From assembly GCA_005884115.1 (NCBI GenBank), contig VAXW01000003.1:62001-126000 (forward strand): 64,000 bases of DNA, in the 5' to 3' direction. Shown here in pieces: positions 43,172-52,856 of the stretch. The stretch comes from Actinomycetota bacterium (GTDB lineage Bacteria > Actinomycetota > Thermoleophilia > Solirubrobacterales > Solirubrobacteraceae). The position numbers and the translations under genes are program-made. Position 1 is the stretch's first letter, and every line of letters starts with the position of its first letter. The notes beneath the pieces were generated by a model that saw only the letters and a program-made list of their open reading frames with translations, had not been told where the DNA came from and did not search any database.

Positions 43172-43253
43172 GGCTCGCTCAAGCACCCCCGAAGGGGGTC
43201 GATAACGTTTGCGGCTCGCTCAAGCACCCTCGAAGGGGGTCGATAACGTTTGC
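43172..43253 (+). repeat. Tandem duplication of a 41-bp unit before the GGDEF/HD-GYP gene
   Basis: Units 43172-43212 and 43213-43253 are identical except one C/T difference. Each holds a hairpin ACCCCCGAAGGGGGT (one arm weakened in the second unit) and ends in GATAACGTTTGC, so the second unit abuts the ATG of the next gene. The repeat duplicates the purine-rich stretch that could serve as ribosome-binding site. Confidence 0.85.
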
Positions 43254-44912
43254 ATGAACGGTTCAGAGCCCCGCGGGATCATCGACCCCTCGGTGCTGCG
43301 GCTGCGCGAGGCGACGGTAACGGCGGGCGTGTGGCTCACCTACGTCCTGTGCGCGACCGGTGGCATCTACGTCGTATTGACGTGGAGTCGCCCCAACCGC
43401 ACGCTGCTCGCAGCGCTGTTCGGCCTGGCGGCCCTCTGCGGCGCGGCTGTAGCGCGGCTGCCGCGCGCGCGCATCGTACGCAGCCGCCTGCGCGAGGTCT
43501 TTTTCCTCGGCTGGTCGATACTCGACCTCGTTCTGATCGCTGGCGTCACGCTCGCAGACGGGGGAACCGCGAGCCCGCTCTCTCTGATCTTCTTCGTGCC
43601 CGTCGTATTCGCCGCCACGACGTACCCACTTGCCTCGGTGGCCACGGTAGGCGGCCTCACCGTGTGCGCATATCTGGCGCTCGCGATCGGCGTCGGAGGG
43701 TCGAGCGCGAGTGAGCAGACGCTCTTCACGGTGGTGCTCGCGTGCGCCGGTGCAATGAGCGCCTGGCAGGCGCGCAACCACGACCGCCAGCACAGCGCGC
43801 TCGCAGAAAGCTCGCGCAGCGATCCTCTCACCGGATGCCTGAACCGTCGCGGGTTCGAGGAGCGAGCGGCGGCCGAGATAGCCGTCGCCATGCGACGCTA
43901 CCGGCAAGGAGCGGTACTCGTGCTCGACGTCGATCACTTCAAGCTCGTCAACGACCAGCACGGACACGCCGCCGGCGACGAGCTGTTGTGCTGGGTCGTG
44001 CTAACCCTGCAGCGGTGCCTGCGGCCCAACGACGCAGTCGGGCGGCTGGGCGGCGATGAGTTTGCGGTGCTGCTTCCGGAGATCGAGCCGGCGGCAGCGT
44101 TCCTGAGCGCTGCGCGCATAGCCCGGGCACTCAGCGCGCGCGCCCCGGCGTCGATCGGCGTGGCCGCATTTCCGATCGACGGCACCGAGCTCGAGGAGCT
44201 GATGCGCCGGGCCGACATGCGTCTGTACGAGTCGCGCCGCGGTCGCCCGCAGGGTAGCTCGAGCGGCATGACGGAGCGCCTCAGCTGGGCCACGGCAATG
44301 GCCGAGGCCATCGACATGCGCATGGACAGCCGGCATGAGCACTCGCGGGCGGTCGGCGACTGGGCCGTCGCGATCGCGCAGCGGCTCGGGTGGGAGCAGG
44401 AGGGCTTGGGGCTGCTGCGCATCGCGGCGATGCTCCACGACGTGGGCAAGATCGCCGTTCCCGATCACATCCTGCGCAAGCCGGGCCCGCTCGAGCGCAT
44501 GGAGCTGGAGGCGATGATGCAGCACTCCCACACCGGGGCCGAACTCGTCTCGCGCATCGAGGGGCTCGACCGCATCGTGCCCTGGATCCGCCACTCACAC
44601 GAGAGCTTCGACGGCTCGGGCTACCCGGACGGCCTCATTGGCGAGGCGATCCCGCTGGCGTCGCGCATCCTGCTCGTCGCGGACGCCTTCGATGCGATCA
44701 CCAGCACACGTCCCTACCGTCAGGCGCGCTCGGTGGCTGACGCGCGCGAGGAGCTCATGCGTCACGCCGGCCGTCAGTTCGACCCCGCGTGCGTGCGCGC
44801 CCTGCTCGAACACCTCGAGGGCCTGGAGGAGAGCGAGGGCAGCGGTGCCGGCACAGGCGCCGACCTGCGCGCAGCGGACGCCGCCATGGCGTCGCCCCGG
44901 CTCGCGCCCTAG
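43254..44912 (+). CDS. Membrane GGDEF/HD-GYP protein (c-di-GMP turnover)
   Basis: ATG 43254 gives 552 residues. Five or six membrane segments occupy about residues 20-170. The GGDEF domain (SDPLTGCLNRRGFEE, LDVDHFKLVNDQHGH, GRLGGDEFAVLLP) is followed by an HD-GYP domain (HSRAVGDWAVAIAQRLG, LHDVGKIAVPDHIL, HSHESFDGSGYPDGL). All key residues of both are present, so one chain can plausibly make and break cyclic di-GMP. The tail after residue 530 is acidic and disordered. Confidence 0.93.
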   Translation: MNGSEPRGIIDPSVLRLREATVTAGVWLTYVLCATGGIYVVLTWSRPNRTLLAALFGLAALCGAAVARLPRARIVRSRLREVFFLGWSILDLVLIAGVTLADGGTASPLSLIFFVPVVFAATTYPLASVATVGGLTVCAYLALAIGVGGSSASEQTLFTVVLACAGAMSAWQARNHDRQHSALAESSRSDPLTGCLNRRGFEERAAAEIAVAMRRYRQGAVLVLDVDHFKLVNDQHGHAAGDELLCWVVLTLQRCLRPNDAVGRLGGDEFAVLLPEIEPAAAFLSAARIARALSARAPASIGVAAFPIDGTELEELMRRADMRLYESRRGRPQGSSSGMTERLSWATAMAEAIDMRMDSRHEHSRAVGDWAVAIAQRLGWEQEGLGLLRIAAMLHDVGKIAVPDHILRKPGPLERMELEAMMQHSHTGAELVSRIEGLDRIVPWIRHSHESFDGSGYPDGLIGEAIPLASRILLVADAFDAITSTRPYRQARSVADAREELMRHAGRQFDPACVRALLEHLEGLEESEGSGAGTGADLRAADAAMASPRLAP

Positions 44913-44944
44913 CGCAGCCAGAGGTCGCGCGGCGCGCCCGCGGC

Positions 44945-45706
44945 TCAGCTGTCGCGCTGCGGGGCTCGGCGTGCCAGCAGCGAGGTGGGCATCACGCGCA
45001 GCAGGGGGGCGATGACGTTCCAAGGAAAGCGCGGCACCGTGGCGTAGGCCACGCGTCGCTCTATCAGGTCGGCGGTGATGCGCGCGCCCTTCTCCACGTC
45101 GATCAAGAACGGCCGGCTCCTGACGTCCTGGTTGAGCGGCGTATCGATATAGCCCGGCGCGATCGTGGTAACGGCTATGGGCTCGTCCAGCGTCTCGGCA
45201 CGAACGGACTCGAGGTATGCCCGGACCCCGGCCTTCGACGCGCTGTAGGAGCTCGATCCGGGGAGCCCGCGCACGCCTGCCACGGACCCGATGCCGACCA
45301 CCTGTCCCTCGCCCCCCTGACGCCGAAAGAGCGCGACAGCGGCGTCGATCGTTGCGATCGCGCCGGTCAGGTTCGTGTCGATGATCAGGCGCGCCCTGTC
45401 CACGCCGCCCTCTCCGACGCGACCGGAGTTGCCGACACCCGCGTTGGCGACGACGATGTCAACCCGCCCCAGCTCGGACGCCGCCTGCTCGATCGCGGCG
45501 GTCACCGCGGCGTCGTCCCTGACGTCGAGCTGGCGCACATGGACCCTGCGCTCGGGTTGTCCGGCGTTGATCTCGGTGCGCAAGCCTTCGAGCGCGTCGA
45601 CCCTGCGCGCAGTGAGAAACAGGTCGTAGCCGCGACGGGCGAGCTCGAGCGCCAGCGCGCGGCCGATGCCGGAGCTCGCGCCCGTGATGAACACCGCCTT
45701 GGACAC
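44945..45706 (-). CDS. Short-chain dehydrogenase/reductase
   Basis: GTG 45706 gives 253 residues. TGASSGIG starts the cofactor site, followed by NAGVGN and the intact catalytic residues (GSVAG...SSSYSASKAG). A C-terminal hydrophobic helix (RFPWNVIAPLLRVMPTSLL) suggests membrane contact, as in several lipid-acting SDRs. It is divergent from the peroxiredoxin gene. Confidence 0.9.
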   Translation of the reverse strand: MSKAVFITGASSGIGRALALELARRGYDLFLTARRVDALEGLRTEINAGQPERRVHVRQLDVRDDAAVTAAIEQAASELGRVDIVVANAGVGNSGRVGEGGVDRARLIIDTNLTGAIATIDAAVALFRRQGGEGQVVGIGSVAGVRGLPGSSSYSASKAGVRAYLESVRAETLDEPIAVTTIAPGYIDTPLNQDVRSRPFLIDVEKGARITADLIERRVAYATVPRFPWNVIAPLLRVMPTSLLARRAPQRDS

Positions 45707-45805
45707 GGCGCCACGATACCTTGCTCCGGCGGGCAGGTGCGAAACCCGGCGCCCGCGTGGCATGATGAGTTGGCGCTCACTGAGCCGGCAAGAAAGGAGA
45801 AAGCA

Positions 45806-46465
45806 ATGGCGCTGCAGCTCGGCGAGGAAGCACCCGATTTCGAGGCGCAGACCACGGAGGGGCCGATCCGCTTTCACGAGTGGATAGGCGACTCGTGGGC
45901 TGTGCTGTTCTCACATCCCAAGGACTTCACACCGGTGTGCACGACCGAGCTCGGCTTCATGGCCAACGCGAAGCCCGAGTTCGACCGCAGGGGCGTGAAG
46001 ATCATCGGCCTCTCCGTCGATGCCACCAGCGATCACGAGCGCTGGGCTCGGGACATCGAGGAGACGCAGGGCGCGGCGCCGAACTACCCGATCATCGGCG
46101 ACGAGGAGTTCAAGGTCTCAAAGCTCTACGGGATGCTTCCGCAGAGCGTCTCCGGGGATCCCAAGGACCGCACCCCAGCCGATAACCAGACGGTGCGCAA
46201 CGTCTTCGTGATCGGCCCGGACAAGAAGATCAAGCTGATCCTCGTCTATCCGATGACCACCGGACGCAACTTCGACGAGGTGCTGCGGGTGATCGACTCG
46301 CTCCAGCTCACGGCGAAGCACAAGGTGGCGACGCCCGTGAACTGGCAGCAGGGCGAGGACGTGATCATTGCCGGCTCGGTCTCCAACGAGGAGGCCGAAA
46401 AGACCTATCCCGACGGCTGGAAGGAGCCGCGCCCGTACATCAGGATCGTGCCCCAGCCGAGCTAG
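45806..46465 (+). CDS. 1-Cys peroxiredoxin
   Basis: ATG 45806, preceded by AAAGGAGA, gives 219 residues. The active site is SHPKDFTPVCTTELG with Cys45 as the only cysteine of the protein. NQTVRNVFVIGPDKK and the C-terminal domain with GWKEPRPYIR are those of the Prx6 subfamily. It reduces peroxides with an external thiol reductant. Confidence 0.95.
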   Translation: MALQLGEEAPDFEAQTTEGPIRFHEWIGDSWAVLFSHPKDFTPVCTTELGFMANAKPEFDRRGVKIIGLSVDATSDHERWARDIEETQGAAPNYPIIGDEEFKVSKLYGMLPQSVSGDPKDRTPADNQTVRNVFVIGPDKKIKLILVYPMTTGRNFDEVLRVIDSLQLTAKHKVATPVNWQQGEDVIIAGSVSNEEAEKTYPDGWKEPRPYIRIVPQPS

Positions 46466-46509
46466 CCGCCCGGCCTGGCGAAGGCACCTTGCGGCGGGCG
46501 CCAGGGGTC

Positions 46510-47139
46510 ATGATGTCGCGCGCTCGCGCACGATCCGTCGACCCGCCCGAGAAGGTTAGCGTCGAGCTGGAGCGGTGGCTCGCCGGATCGGGCAGCAAGA
46601 CGCTGCAGAGCCTCAGCGAGCTGTTCGGCGAGAAGACCTTTGCGATCGTTTTCGTGCTGCTGCTCGGCGTGCCGGCGCTGCCGCTGCCGACCGGCGGCGC
46701 AACGCACGTCTTCGAGATCATCGCCGCGCTGCTCGCGCTGGAGCTGATCGCTGGGCGCCGGCAAATCTGGATTCCCCAGCGCTGGCGCACGATCGAGCTC
46801 GCCGGCCAGCGCCAGCAGCGCTTCATCGCGGGGCTGCTGAGGATGATCAGTCGCCTGGAGCGCGTCTCGCGGCCACGCCTACGGTTCCTATTCGATCACC
46901 GCCTCAGCAACCTCGTCTTCGGGCTGCTCGTGCTCGGCGGCACCGCCGGCGCGTTCCTGGCACCGCCGTTCACGGGGCTCGACACGCTCCCCGCCCTCGG
47001 CGTCGTGCTCCTGTCGCTGGGAGTGTTGCTCGAGGACATCCTGATCGTGCTCGCGGCCGTCGTCGTCGGGATCGCGGGCGTGGCGCTCGAGGTGGTGCTC
47101 GGCAGCGCGGCGATCCATGGCCTCGGCGACTTGCTGTAA
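46510..47139 (+). CDS. ExoD-like exopolysaccharide synthesis protein
   Basis: ATG 46510 gives 209 residues. The ExoD-domain pattern is clear: LFGEKTFAIVFVLLLGVPALPLP, then ALELIAGRRQIWIPQRWRT, and a pair of hydrophobic C-terminal segments (LDTLPALGVVLLSLGVLLED). It is an integral membrane protein whose biochemical role is not established. Confidence 0.88.
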   Translation: MMSRARARSVDPPEKVSVELERWLAGSGSKTLQSLSELFGEKTFAIVFVLLLGVPALPLPTGGATHVFEIIAALLALELIAGRRQIWIPQRWRTIELAGQRQQRFIAGLLRMISRLERVSRPRLRFLFDHRLSNLVFGLLVLGGTAGAFLAPPFTGLDTLPALGVVLLSLGVLLEDILIVLAAVVVGIAGVALEVVLGSAAIHGLGDLL

Positions 47140-47241
47140 CCCTCGCTCGCCTGGTTCGGCAACCGCACGAGCGCTTGCAGGCACGCGAGTACGCTAGGTC
47201 CTGACTTCTCGGTGCGGAGCGCGTTTGCCGATATGTGAGTG

Positions 47242-48645
47242 ATGGCAGATATCACGCCTTTCACAGGGGGTCGGGCTGGGCTGCCGCTGGCCGGGCGCCT
47301 GTCGAGCGACCAGCGGCTCGCGAGGCTTGCCTCGCGCGGCAGCGCGCGGGCGGTCGCCCTGCTCTACGAGCGCCATCACCAGGCCCTGTATCGCTACTGC
47401 CTGGCGATCGTCCGCACTCCCGACGACGCCCAGGACGCGCTGCAGAGCACCTTCATGCGTGCCTTTGTGGCGCTGCGAGCGTCCGAGCGCGAGGTCGCGG
47501 TGCGACCGTGGCTGTTTCGCGTCGCCCACAACGAGGCCGTCTCGATCCTGCGCCGGCGCCGCCAGCACGAGTCCCTCGAGGAGCAGCACGAGCCCACGCG
47601 GGACACCGTGGAGGCGAGCGTGGCCCAGCGCGAGCGGATGGCTCAGCTCGTCACGGACCTGCAGGAGCTGCCGATCAAACAGCGCGCCGCGCTCCTGATG
47701 AGAGAGCTCAACGGCCTCTCGATCGAGGAGGTGGCATCGGCTCTTGGGGTCTCTACGGGCGCGGCGAAGCAGACGCTGTTCGAGGCGCGCAGCTCGCTGC
47801 ACGCGTTTGCGGAGGGCAGGGACATGGAGTGTGAGGCAGTCAGGCGCGCGATCTCCGACGGCGACGGGCGCGTCCTGCGTGCTCGCGGCGTGCGCGCGCA
47901 CCTGCGCGCGTGCAACGCGTGCAGCGAGTTCCGCGCGCTGATCGACTCGCGCAGTGCCGAGTTGAAGGCGCTGATCCCGCCTCTGCCCGCGGCGGCGTCG
48001 GCGAGCGTGCTCGCGGGCCTGCTGGCTCACGGCGGCGGCGTGCACGCCGGCGGTGCGGCGGCCACGTCAGCCGCCGGACTCGGAGGCCATGCGGCAGCGT
48101 CGGTCGCGCTCAAGGGCATCGCCGGGTTCGCCGTGGCGGCAGCCGCCGGTGCGGGAGCGGTCCAGCTGATCTCCACGACCGGCGGGCCGACCAAGCATCC
48201 CGCTCACACAAGCCGCGCGCATGAGGTCAGGACCGCGGCCGGCAGCAGTCCCGCCCAGCCCGCGTCGACCTCGAGCGCAGGCGCACCGGTGCCGCGGCAC
48301 AAAGCGCGCGCCCGCTCCAGTGGCCCGCCGCGGGCGGCGCCCGGAGCCGCCGCCAACGGCCGAGCGGACGCTCAGGGCGCTCGCGGCCGGCGCGGCACCC
48401 ATGGCAGCGAAAACGGCCGCGGGCAGGCGGCCAAGGGCGTGCGCGGCGCCACTCACGCAGGCGCGCGCAAGCGCCAGCTCGGCCGCCATCGCCACTCGTC
48501 CAAGCCGCCCAAGCCGGCGCATAAGCCTCACGACAAAGCCCCGAACGTCGTCGCCCCGACGGGCGCACGCAAGGAGAACCCAACGCCGGCGCGTCCGCCG
48601 CTCCTGACGCCGAGGCAACTGCGCCTCCCATCCGAAAGCCCCTGA
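47242..48645 (+). CDS. ECF sigma factor fused to zinc-binding anti-sigma domain and membrane anchor
   Basis: The protein has 467 residues from ATG 47242 (GTG 47239 is possible). Region 2 (ALYRYCLAIVRTPDDAQDALQ) and region 4 (LPIKQRAALLMRELNGLSIEEVASALGVS) define an ECF sigma factor in residues 30-195. A ZAS-type motif HLRACNAC follows near residue 222, then a membrane segment (VALKGIAGFAVAAAAGAGAV), then a long Ala/Arg/Pro-rich outside tail. Sigma and anti-sigma in one chain imply release by proteolysis. Confidence 0.85.
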   Translation: MADITPFTGGRAGLPLAGRLSSDQRLARLASRGSARAVALLYERHHQALYRYCLAIVRTPDDAQDALQSTFMRAFVALRASEREVAVRPWLFRVAHNEAVSILRRRRQHESLEEQHEPTRDTVEASVAQRERMAQLVTDLQELPIKQRAALLMRELNGLSIEEVASALGVSTGAAKQTLFEARSSLHAFAEGRDMECEAVRRAISDGDGRVLRARGVRAHLRACNACSEFRALIDSRSAELKALIPPLPAAASASVLAGLLAHGGGVHAGGAAATSAAGLGGHAAASVALKGIAGFAVAAAAGAGAVQLISTTGGPTKHPAHTSRAHEVRTAAGSSPAQPASTSSAGAPVPRHKARARSSGPPRAAPGAAANGRADAQGARGRRGTHGSENGRGQAAKGVRGATHAGARKRQLGRHRHSSKPPKPAHKPHDKAPNVVAPTGARKENPTPARPPLLTPRQLRLPSESP

Positions 48646-48706
48646 CTTAGACGCCCGCGGAGCGTCTTAGGCACCGAACGGACTCAATCCACCAAGGAGG
48701 CATTCG

Positions 48707-49279
48707 ATGACCGTCCGCAAGACCATGCTTGCCGCCTCAGCAGCGGCGCTCATGAGCACCCCGGTCTGGGCGATCCCGTCCCAGGCGTCCTCGAGCCATG
48801 CCAACGGCCATGCTCCGAAGACGACGCCGGTCGGGCCGCCGAGCAATCGTCCTGCGGACGAGCACGGGCTGGTGAAGGGCAAGAGCGGCGCTCCGAGCAA
48901 TCACGGCAAGTCGCACAAGTGCTCGCCGCACAAGGTGGCATTCATCGTGTCGGGCACGCTCGTCGAACTCATCGGGTTCCACGAAAACACCGACGGCACC
49001 TTCAGCGGTGAAATCAAGCTCACCGTGAAGCGGACCAACCATCACGCGCGCGGCGAGAAAGAAGGGACCGTCGAAAAAACGTACACGCTCACGAACGTGC
49101 ACGTGACCTTTGGCCTCAGCGACGTCAACAAAGACGGCAAGGTCAACCTCGAAGACGTCAAAGCCGGCGATCGCGTCAAGTTGATCGGGAAGGTCACGAA
49201 GATCGCCAAGAAGTGCGACCACACGCATTTCGAAGCGCAGAAAACGATCCGCAAGGTCGTCTTCAACGCAGCCTCGTAG
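48707..49279 (+). CDS. Exported protein with dockerin/EF-hand-like repeat
   Basis: An ATG preceded by AGGAGG gives 190 residues with a signal peptide (MTVRKTMLAASAAALM, cleavage near ATPVWA-like AIPSQA). One Ca-binding-like loop DVNKDGKVNLED is visible near residue 145. The rest is Lys/Thr/Val-rich beta strand with no known family. It is followed by a strong hairpin at 49298-49331. Confidence 0.75.
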   Translation: MTVRKTMLAASAAALMSTPVWAIPSQASSSHANGHAPKTTPVGPPSNRPADEHGLVKGKSGAPSNHGKSHKCSPHKVAFIVSGTLVELIGFHENTDGTFSGEIKLTVKRTNHHARGEKEGTVEKTYTLTNVHVTFGLSDVNKDGKVNLEDVKAGDRVKLIGKVTKIAKKCDHTHFEAQKTIRKVVFNAAS

Positions 49280-49297
49280 GCGTGCGGCAGTGAGGCT

Positions 49298-49331
49298 CGG
49301 CTCCCCTCCGCCTCGCCGGCGAGGGGAGCCG
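49298..49331 (+). terminator. Strong GC-rich hairpin, likely transcription terminator
   Basis: CGGCTCCCCT pairs with AGGGGAGCCG, extended by CGCC/GGCG inside with one bulged C. No T tract follows, so release may depend on Rho or on the stem alone. Confidence 0.5.
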
Positions 49332-49470
49332 TCGCTGTCGCAGGCAGTGCAGCGGCGAGCCGCCTCCCTGCGAGCGCCGACCGGCTCGATCTAGGCGCGC
49401 GGGGGCCGGACTCGCTCTACGAGCGCCGAGCCGATCATCTAGGGTTCGCTGCCACGCAAGCGCACATGCG

Positions 49471-50511
49471 ATGGCACGCGATCTGAAGCTAGGGCTCAAC
49501 ACGGGCTACTGGGCCGGGGGGCCGCCGCCGGGCGCGGCTGCGTCCATCGCCGAGGCCGAGGCGCTCGGCTTCGACTCGGTGTGGACGGCGGAGGCCTACG
49601 GCTCTGACTGTCTCACCCCGCTGGCATGGTGGGGCGCGTCGACCGAGCGCTTGAAGCTGGGCACGGCGATCGTGCAGATGTCAGCGCGCCAGCCAGCGGC
49701 GACGGCGATGGCGGCCATGACGATGGACCATCTGTCAAACGGTCGTTTCATCCTCGGGCTAGGGGTGTCCGGCCCGCAGGTCGTCGAGGGCTGGTACGGG
49801 ATGCCCTTCGCCAAGCCGCTGGCGCGAACGCGCGAGTACATAGGGATCCTGCGCGGCATCTGGGCGCGGCAGGGACCGCTGACGAGCCCGGGGCCCCACT
49901 ACCCGCTGCCCCTGCCCGACGGCACCGGCCTCGGCAAGCCGCTGAAGGCGTCGATCCATCCCCTGCGCGAGGAGATTCCCATCTACCTCGGCGCTGAGGG
50001 GCCCAAGAACGTTGCCCTGTGCGCCGAGCTTTGCGACGGCTGGCTCGCGATGCTGTTCTCGCCTACCCATCAGGAGCTGCACCGGGACGCGCTGGCGGAA
50101 GGCTTCGCGCGCCCCGGCGCGCGGCACAAGCCCGAGGAGTTCGAGGTGGCCGCGACGGTGCCGCTGATCGTCACGGACGACCCCGACGGCGCCATCGACG
50201 CGCTGCGCCCCTTCTATGGCCTCTACTTCGGGGGGATGGGCGCGAAGGGCATGAACTTCCACGCCAATGTCGCCATCCGCATGGGCTACGAGCGCGAGAT
50301 CGCAGAGATCCAGGACCTGTACCTCGGCGGCAAGAAGGAGGAGGCCGGCGCCCGCATCCCGCGGGAGCTGATCGAGGAGATGTCGCTCGTCGGCTCGCCG
50401 GCCAAGATTCGCGACGACTTGGAGAAGTGGCGCGAGTCGATCGTCACCACGCTGCTCATCTCGGGCGATCCAGCCACGTTGCGCGCTGCCGCCGAGCTCG
50501 TACTGGGTTAG
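49471..50511 (+). CDS. LLM-class F420-dependent oxidoreductase
   Basis: The protein has 346 residues with the luciferase-like monooxygenase pattern (GFDSVWTAEAYGSDCLTPLAW, LGTAIVQMSARQPAATAMAA, GRFILGLGVSGPQVVEGWYG) and a closing SPAKIRDDLEKWRE. Such enzymes in actinobacteria commonly use F420. The substrate cannot be read. Confidence 0.93.
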   Translation: MARDLKLGLNTGYWAGGPPPGAAASIAEAEALGFDSVWTAEAYGSDCLTPLAWWGASTERLKLGTAIVQMSARQPAATAMAAMTMDHLSNGRFILGLGVSGPQVVEGWYGMPFAKPLARTREYIGILRGIWARQGPLTSPGPHYPLPLPDGTGLGKPLKASIHPLREEIPIYLGAEGPKNVALCAELCDGWLAMLFSPTHQELHRDALAEGFARPGARHKPEEFEVAATVPLIVTDDPDGAIDALRPFYGLYFGGMGAKGMNFHANVAIRMGYEREIAEIQDLYLGGKKEEAGARIPRELIEEMSLVGSPAKIRDDLEKWRESIVTTLLISGDPATLRAAAELVLG

Positions 50512-50536
50512 CCGGGAAGCCGCCCGCGCTGCGCGG

Positions 50537-51391
50537 TCACTCGAAGTCGGGCTCGACCCAGCCTGGCATCAGCTCGGGCAGCCCGTCGCTCACGCGGTCG
50601 GTGAATCGCGCTGGGCGCTTCTCGAGGAACGAAGTGACCCCCTCAACGGCGTCGGCGGACTGGCCGCGCGCGAGCATGCCGCGCGAGTCGGCCCGGTGGG
50701 CGACCATCGGGTGATCGGCTCCGAGCATGCGCCACATCAACCGCCGCGCGAGCGCCACTGAGACTGGCGCTGCGTTCTCGACTATCTCCGTGGCCAGGGC
50801 GCGTGCTGCGCCGATCAGCTGCTCGCTCGTGTGCAGGCTGCGAACGAGTCCCGCCTCGAGCGCCTCCTGGGAGGAGAAGACGCGCCCGGTCGCCACCCAC
50901 TCCATCGCTCGGCTGATACCGACCACGCGCGGCAAGAACCAGCTCGAGCAAGCCTCCGGGATAATGCCGCGCCGCGCGAACACGAAGCCGATGCGCGCGT
51001 CCTCGGCCGCCAGGCGCACGTCCATCGGGAGCGTCATGGTGGCCCCGACGCCGACCGCCGGGCCGTTGATGGCGGCGATCACGGGCTTGGTGCAGGCGAA
51101 CACCCGCAGCGTGAACTCCCCACCGTTGTCGCGCGCGGGCGCCCCCGCTTGCGCGCGCTTGCGCCAGTCGAACGTGTCGCCTCCGCCCTCCAGGTCGGCT
51201 CCCGCGCAGAAGCCGCGGCCGGCGCCGGTGACGATGATCGCGCCGATCTCGTCGTCGGCGTCAGCTTCGTCGAACGCGGCCATCAGCTCGCCGCACATCG
51301 TGGCGGTCCACGCGTTCAAGCGCTCGGGACGGTTGAGCGTGATAGTCAGGATGCGATCGGCGACGTCGGTGGCGATCTGCTCGTAGGCCAT
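50537..51391 (-). CDS. Enoyl-CoA hydratase/isomerase family protein
   Basis: The protein has 284 residues: TLNRPERLNAWTATM, GAGRGFCAGADLEG, VIAAINGPAVGVGATMTLPMDV and RRGIIPEACSSWFLPRV. All crotonase motifs are intact and it is close in pattern to the enzyme at 39625-40410. It ends near the convergent LLM gene and starts 22 bases after the amidase stop, so the two are probably in one operon. Confidence 0.92.
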   Translation of the reverse strand: MAYEQIATDVADRILTITLNRPERLNAWTATMCGELMAAFDEADADDEIGAIIVTGAGRGFCAGADLEGGGDTFDWRKRAQAGAPARDNGGEFTLRVFACTKPVIAAINGPAVGVGATMTLPMDVRLAAEDARIGFVFARRGIIPEACSSWFLPRVVGISRAMEWVATGRVFSSQEALEAGLVRSLHTSEQLIGAARALATEIVENAAPVSVALARRLMWRMLGADHPMVAHRADSRGMLARGQSADAVEGVTSFLEKRPARFTDRVSDGLPELMPGWVEPDFE

Positions 51392-51412
51392 GTGCGAGAA
51401 GCGCGCCGCTGC

Positions 51413-52831
51413 TCAGGCGATCTGGCGCATCGCGGGACGCCGGTCGGCCCACGGGAGCGCGCTCTCCAACTGTGCGGCCAGGGCGATCAGAGGCCCCTCC
51501 TGCCAGGGGCCTGCGACTAGCTGTACGCCGACGGGAAGTTCCTCCTCGGTGCTGTGCAGCGGCAGGCTGATCGCCGGAAGGCCGGTGACGTTCCCGAAGG
51601 CCGTGAACGACACGCTCGCCACGACCTCCGGCACCGGCTCCTCGGGCGCGGCGTGAGCGGCCTCGAGGATCTTGCCAGCTGGCGGCGGCAGGATAGCGGA
51701 GGTGGGGGTGACGAGCACGTCGAAGTCCCTGCCCCAGCGGGCCGTCTGGAGGCGGCTGATGCGCTCGAGCGCGTTAGCGGCGAGCACGTAGTCGTATGCC
51801 GACGTCTCGCTGCTCAGGCGGCGCTGGTGGGCGATGTGCGGCTCGACCGCCGACCAATCGACGCCGTCGTAGTCGGCGAGGCCACCCTGCGTGAGGACGA
51901 TGAACGGCGCGATCAGCTCCTCGGACACGGTCGGGACCTGCACCTCCTCGACCGCGTGCCCCAGCGATTCGAGCGCCGAGGCGGCTGCGCCCGCGGCGGC
52001 GCTGCAGTGCGCGTCGGTGGGTATCCCGAGCGGCGCCTCGGCCATCAGGCCGATGCGCAACCGACGACGCGGCGTGCGCGTCTCCTCGGCGAACGGGCGC
52101 TCCGGCGCGGGGGCGTTGTACCAGGCTTGCGGGTCGATCCACGAGATCGCGTCGAGCACGACGGCAGAGTCGGCGACGGTGCGCGTGAGCACGCCCTCGA
52201 CGACTGCGCCCAGCCAGCTCTGAGCTAGGCGCGGGACGCGGCCGCGGCTCGGCTTCAGACCCACGAGGCCGCAGTAGGAGGCGGGGATGCGGATCGAGCC
52301 GCCGCCGTCGTTGGCGTGGGCGAGCGGGAACATGCCGGCGGCGACGGCCGCCGCGGCGCCGCCGCTCGAGCCGCCGGGCGAGCGAGCGGGGTCCCATGGG
52401 TTGCGCGTGATCCCGTAGCGCTTGTTCTCAGCGACGGTTATGAGGCCGAACTCGGGCGTGTTCGTGCGTCCGCAGAGAACGAAGCCGGCGCGCTCGAGCG
52501 CCGTCACGACGAGCTCGCTCTCCGCGCTCGGCTCAGGAGGCGCGCTATGCGAGCCGTAGCTCACCGGCCAGCCCGCCACGGGCGTCAGATCCTTGATCGG
52601 CAGCGGTACGCCGAGGAACGGCGCCTGCTCACCCGCCGCCAAGCGGCGGTCCGCCTCCGCGGCGGCGGCGCGCGCGTCCTCGTCGTTTCGCCACACGACC
52701 GCAGCCAGCTCACCGTTGAGCTCGTCGACGCGCTCGAGACACGCGTCAAGCAACTCTACGGCCGAGAGCTCGCGGCGGTGGAGCGCCGCAGCCAGCTCGA
52801 GCGCGGGCGCAGACGGGCCGAGCCGATCCAT
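51413..52831 (-). CDS. Amidase-signature enzyme
   Basis: ATG 52831 gives 472 residues; the frame extends upstream into the alcohol dehydrogenase gene without support. The catalytic triad is visible: Lys in [10 protein letters not shown], cis-Ser in [16 protein letters not shown], and Ser in [11 protein letters not shown]. The family hydrolyses amides; the substrate is unknown. GatA is unlikely because no gatB/C is nearby. Confidence 0.92.
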   Translation of the reverse strand: MDRLGPSAPALELAAALHRRELSAVELLDACLERVDELNGELAAVVWRNDEDARAAAAEADRRLAAGEQAPFLGVPLPIKDLTPVAGWPVSYGSHSAPPEPSAESELVVTALERAGFVLCGRTNTPEFGLITVAENKRYGITRNPWDPARSPGGSSGGAAAAVAAGMFPLAHANDGGGSIRIPASYCGLVGLKPSRGRVPRLAQSWLGAVVEGVLTRTVADSAVVLDAISWIDPQAWYNAPAPERPFAEETRTPRRRLRIGLMAEAPLGIPTDAHCSAAAGAAASALESLGHAVEEVQVPTVSEELIAPFIVLTQGGLADYDGVDWSAVEPHIAHQRRLSSETSAYDYVLAANALERISRLQTARWGRDFDVLVTPTSAILPPPAGKILEAAHAAPEEPVPEVVASVSFTAFGNVTGLPAISLPLHSTEEELPVGVQLVAGPWQEGPLIALAAQLESALPWADRRPAMRQIA

Positions 52832-52856
52832 GCGCCGACCATACCAGCGGCGCACA

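Noticed and set aside
43141-43253. c-di-GMP riboswitch before the GGDEF/HD-GYP gene
   Set aside because: The leader contains only a duplicated short hairpin; the conserved elements of c-di-GMP aptamers were not seen.
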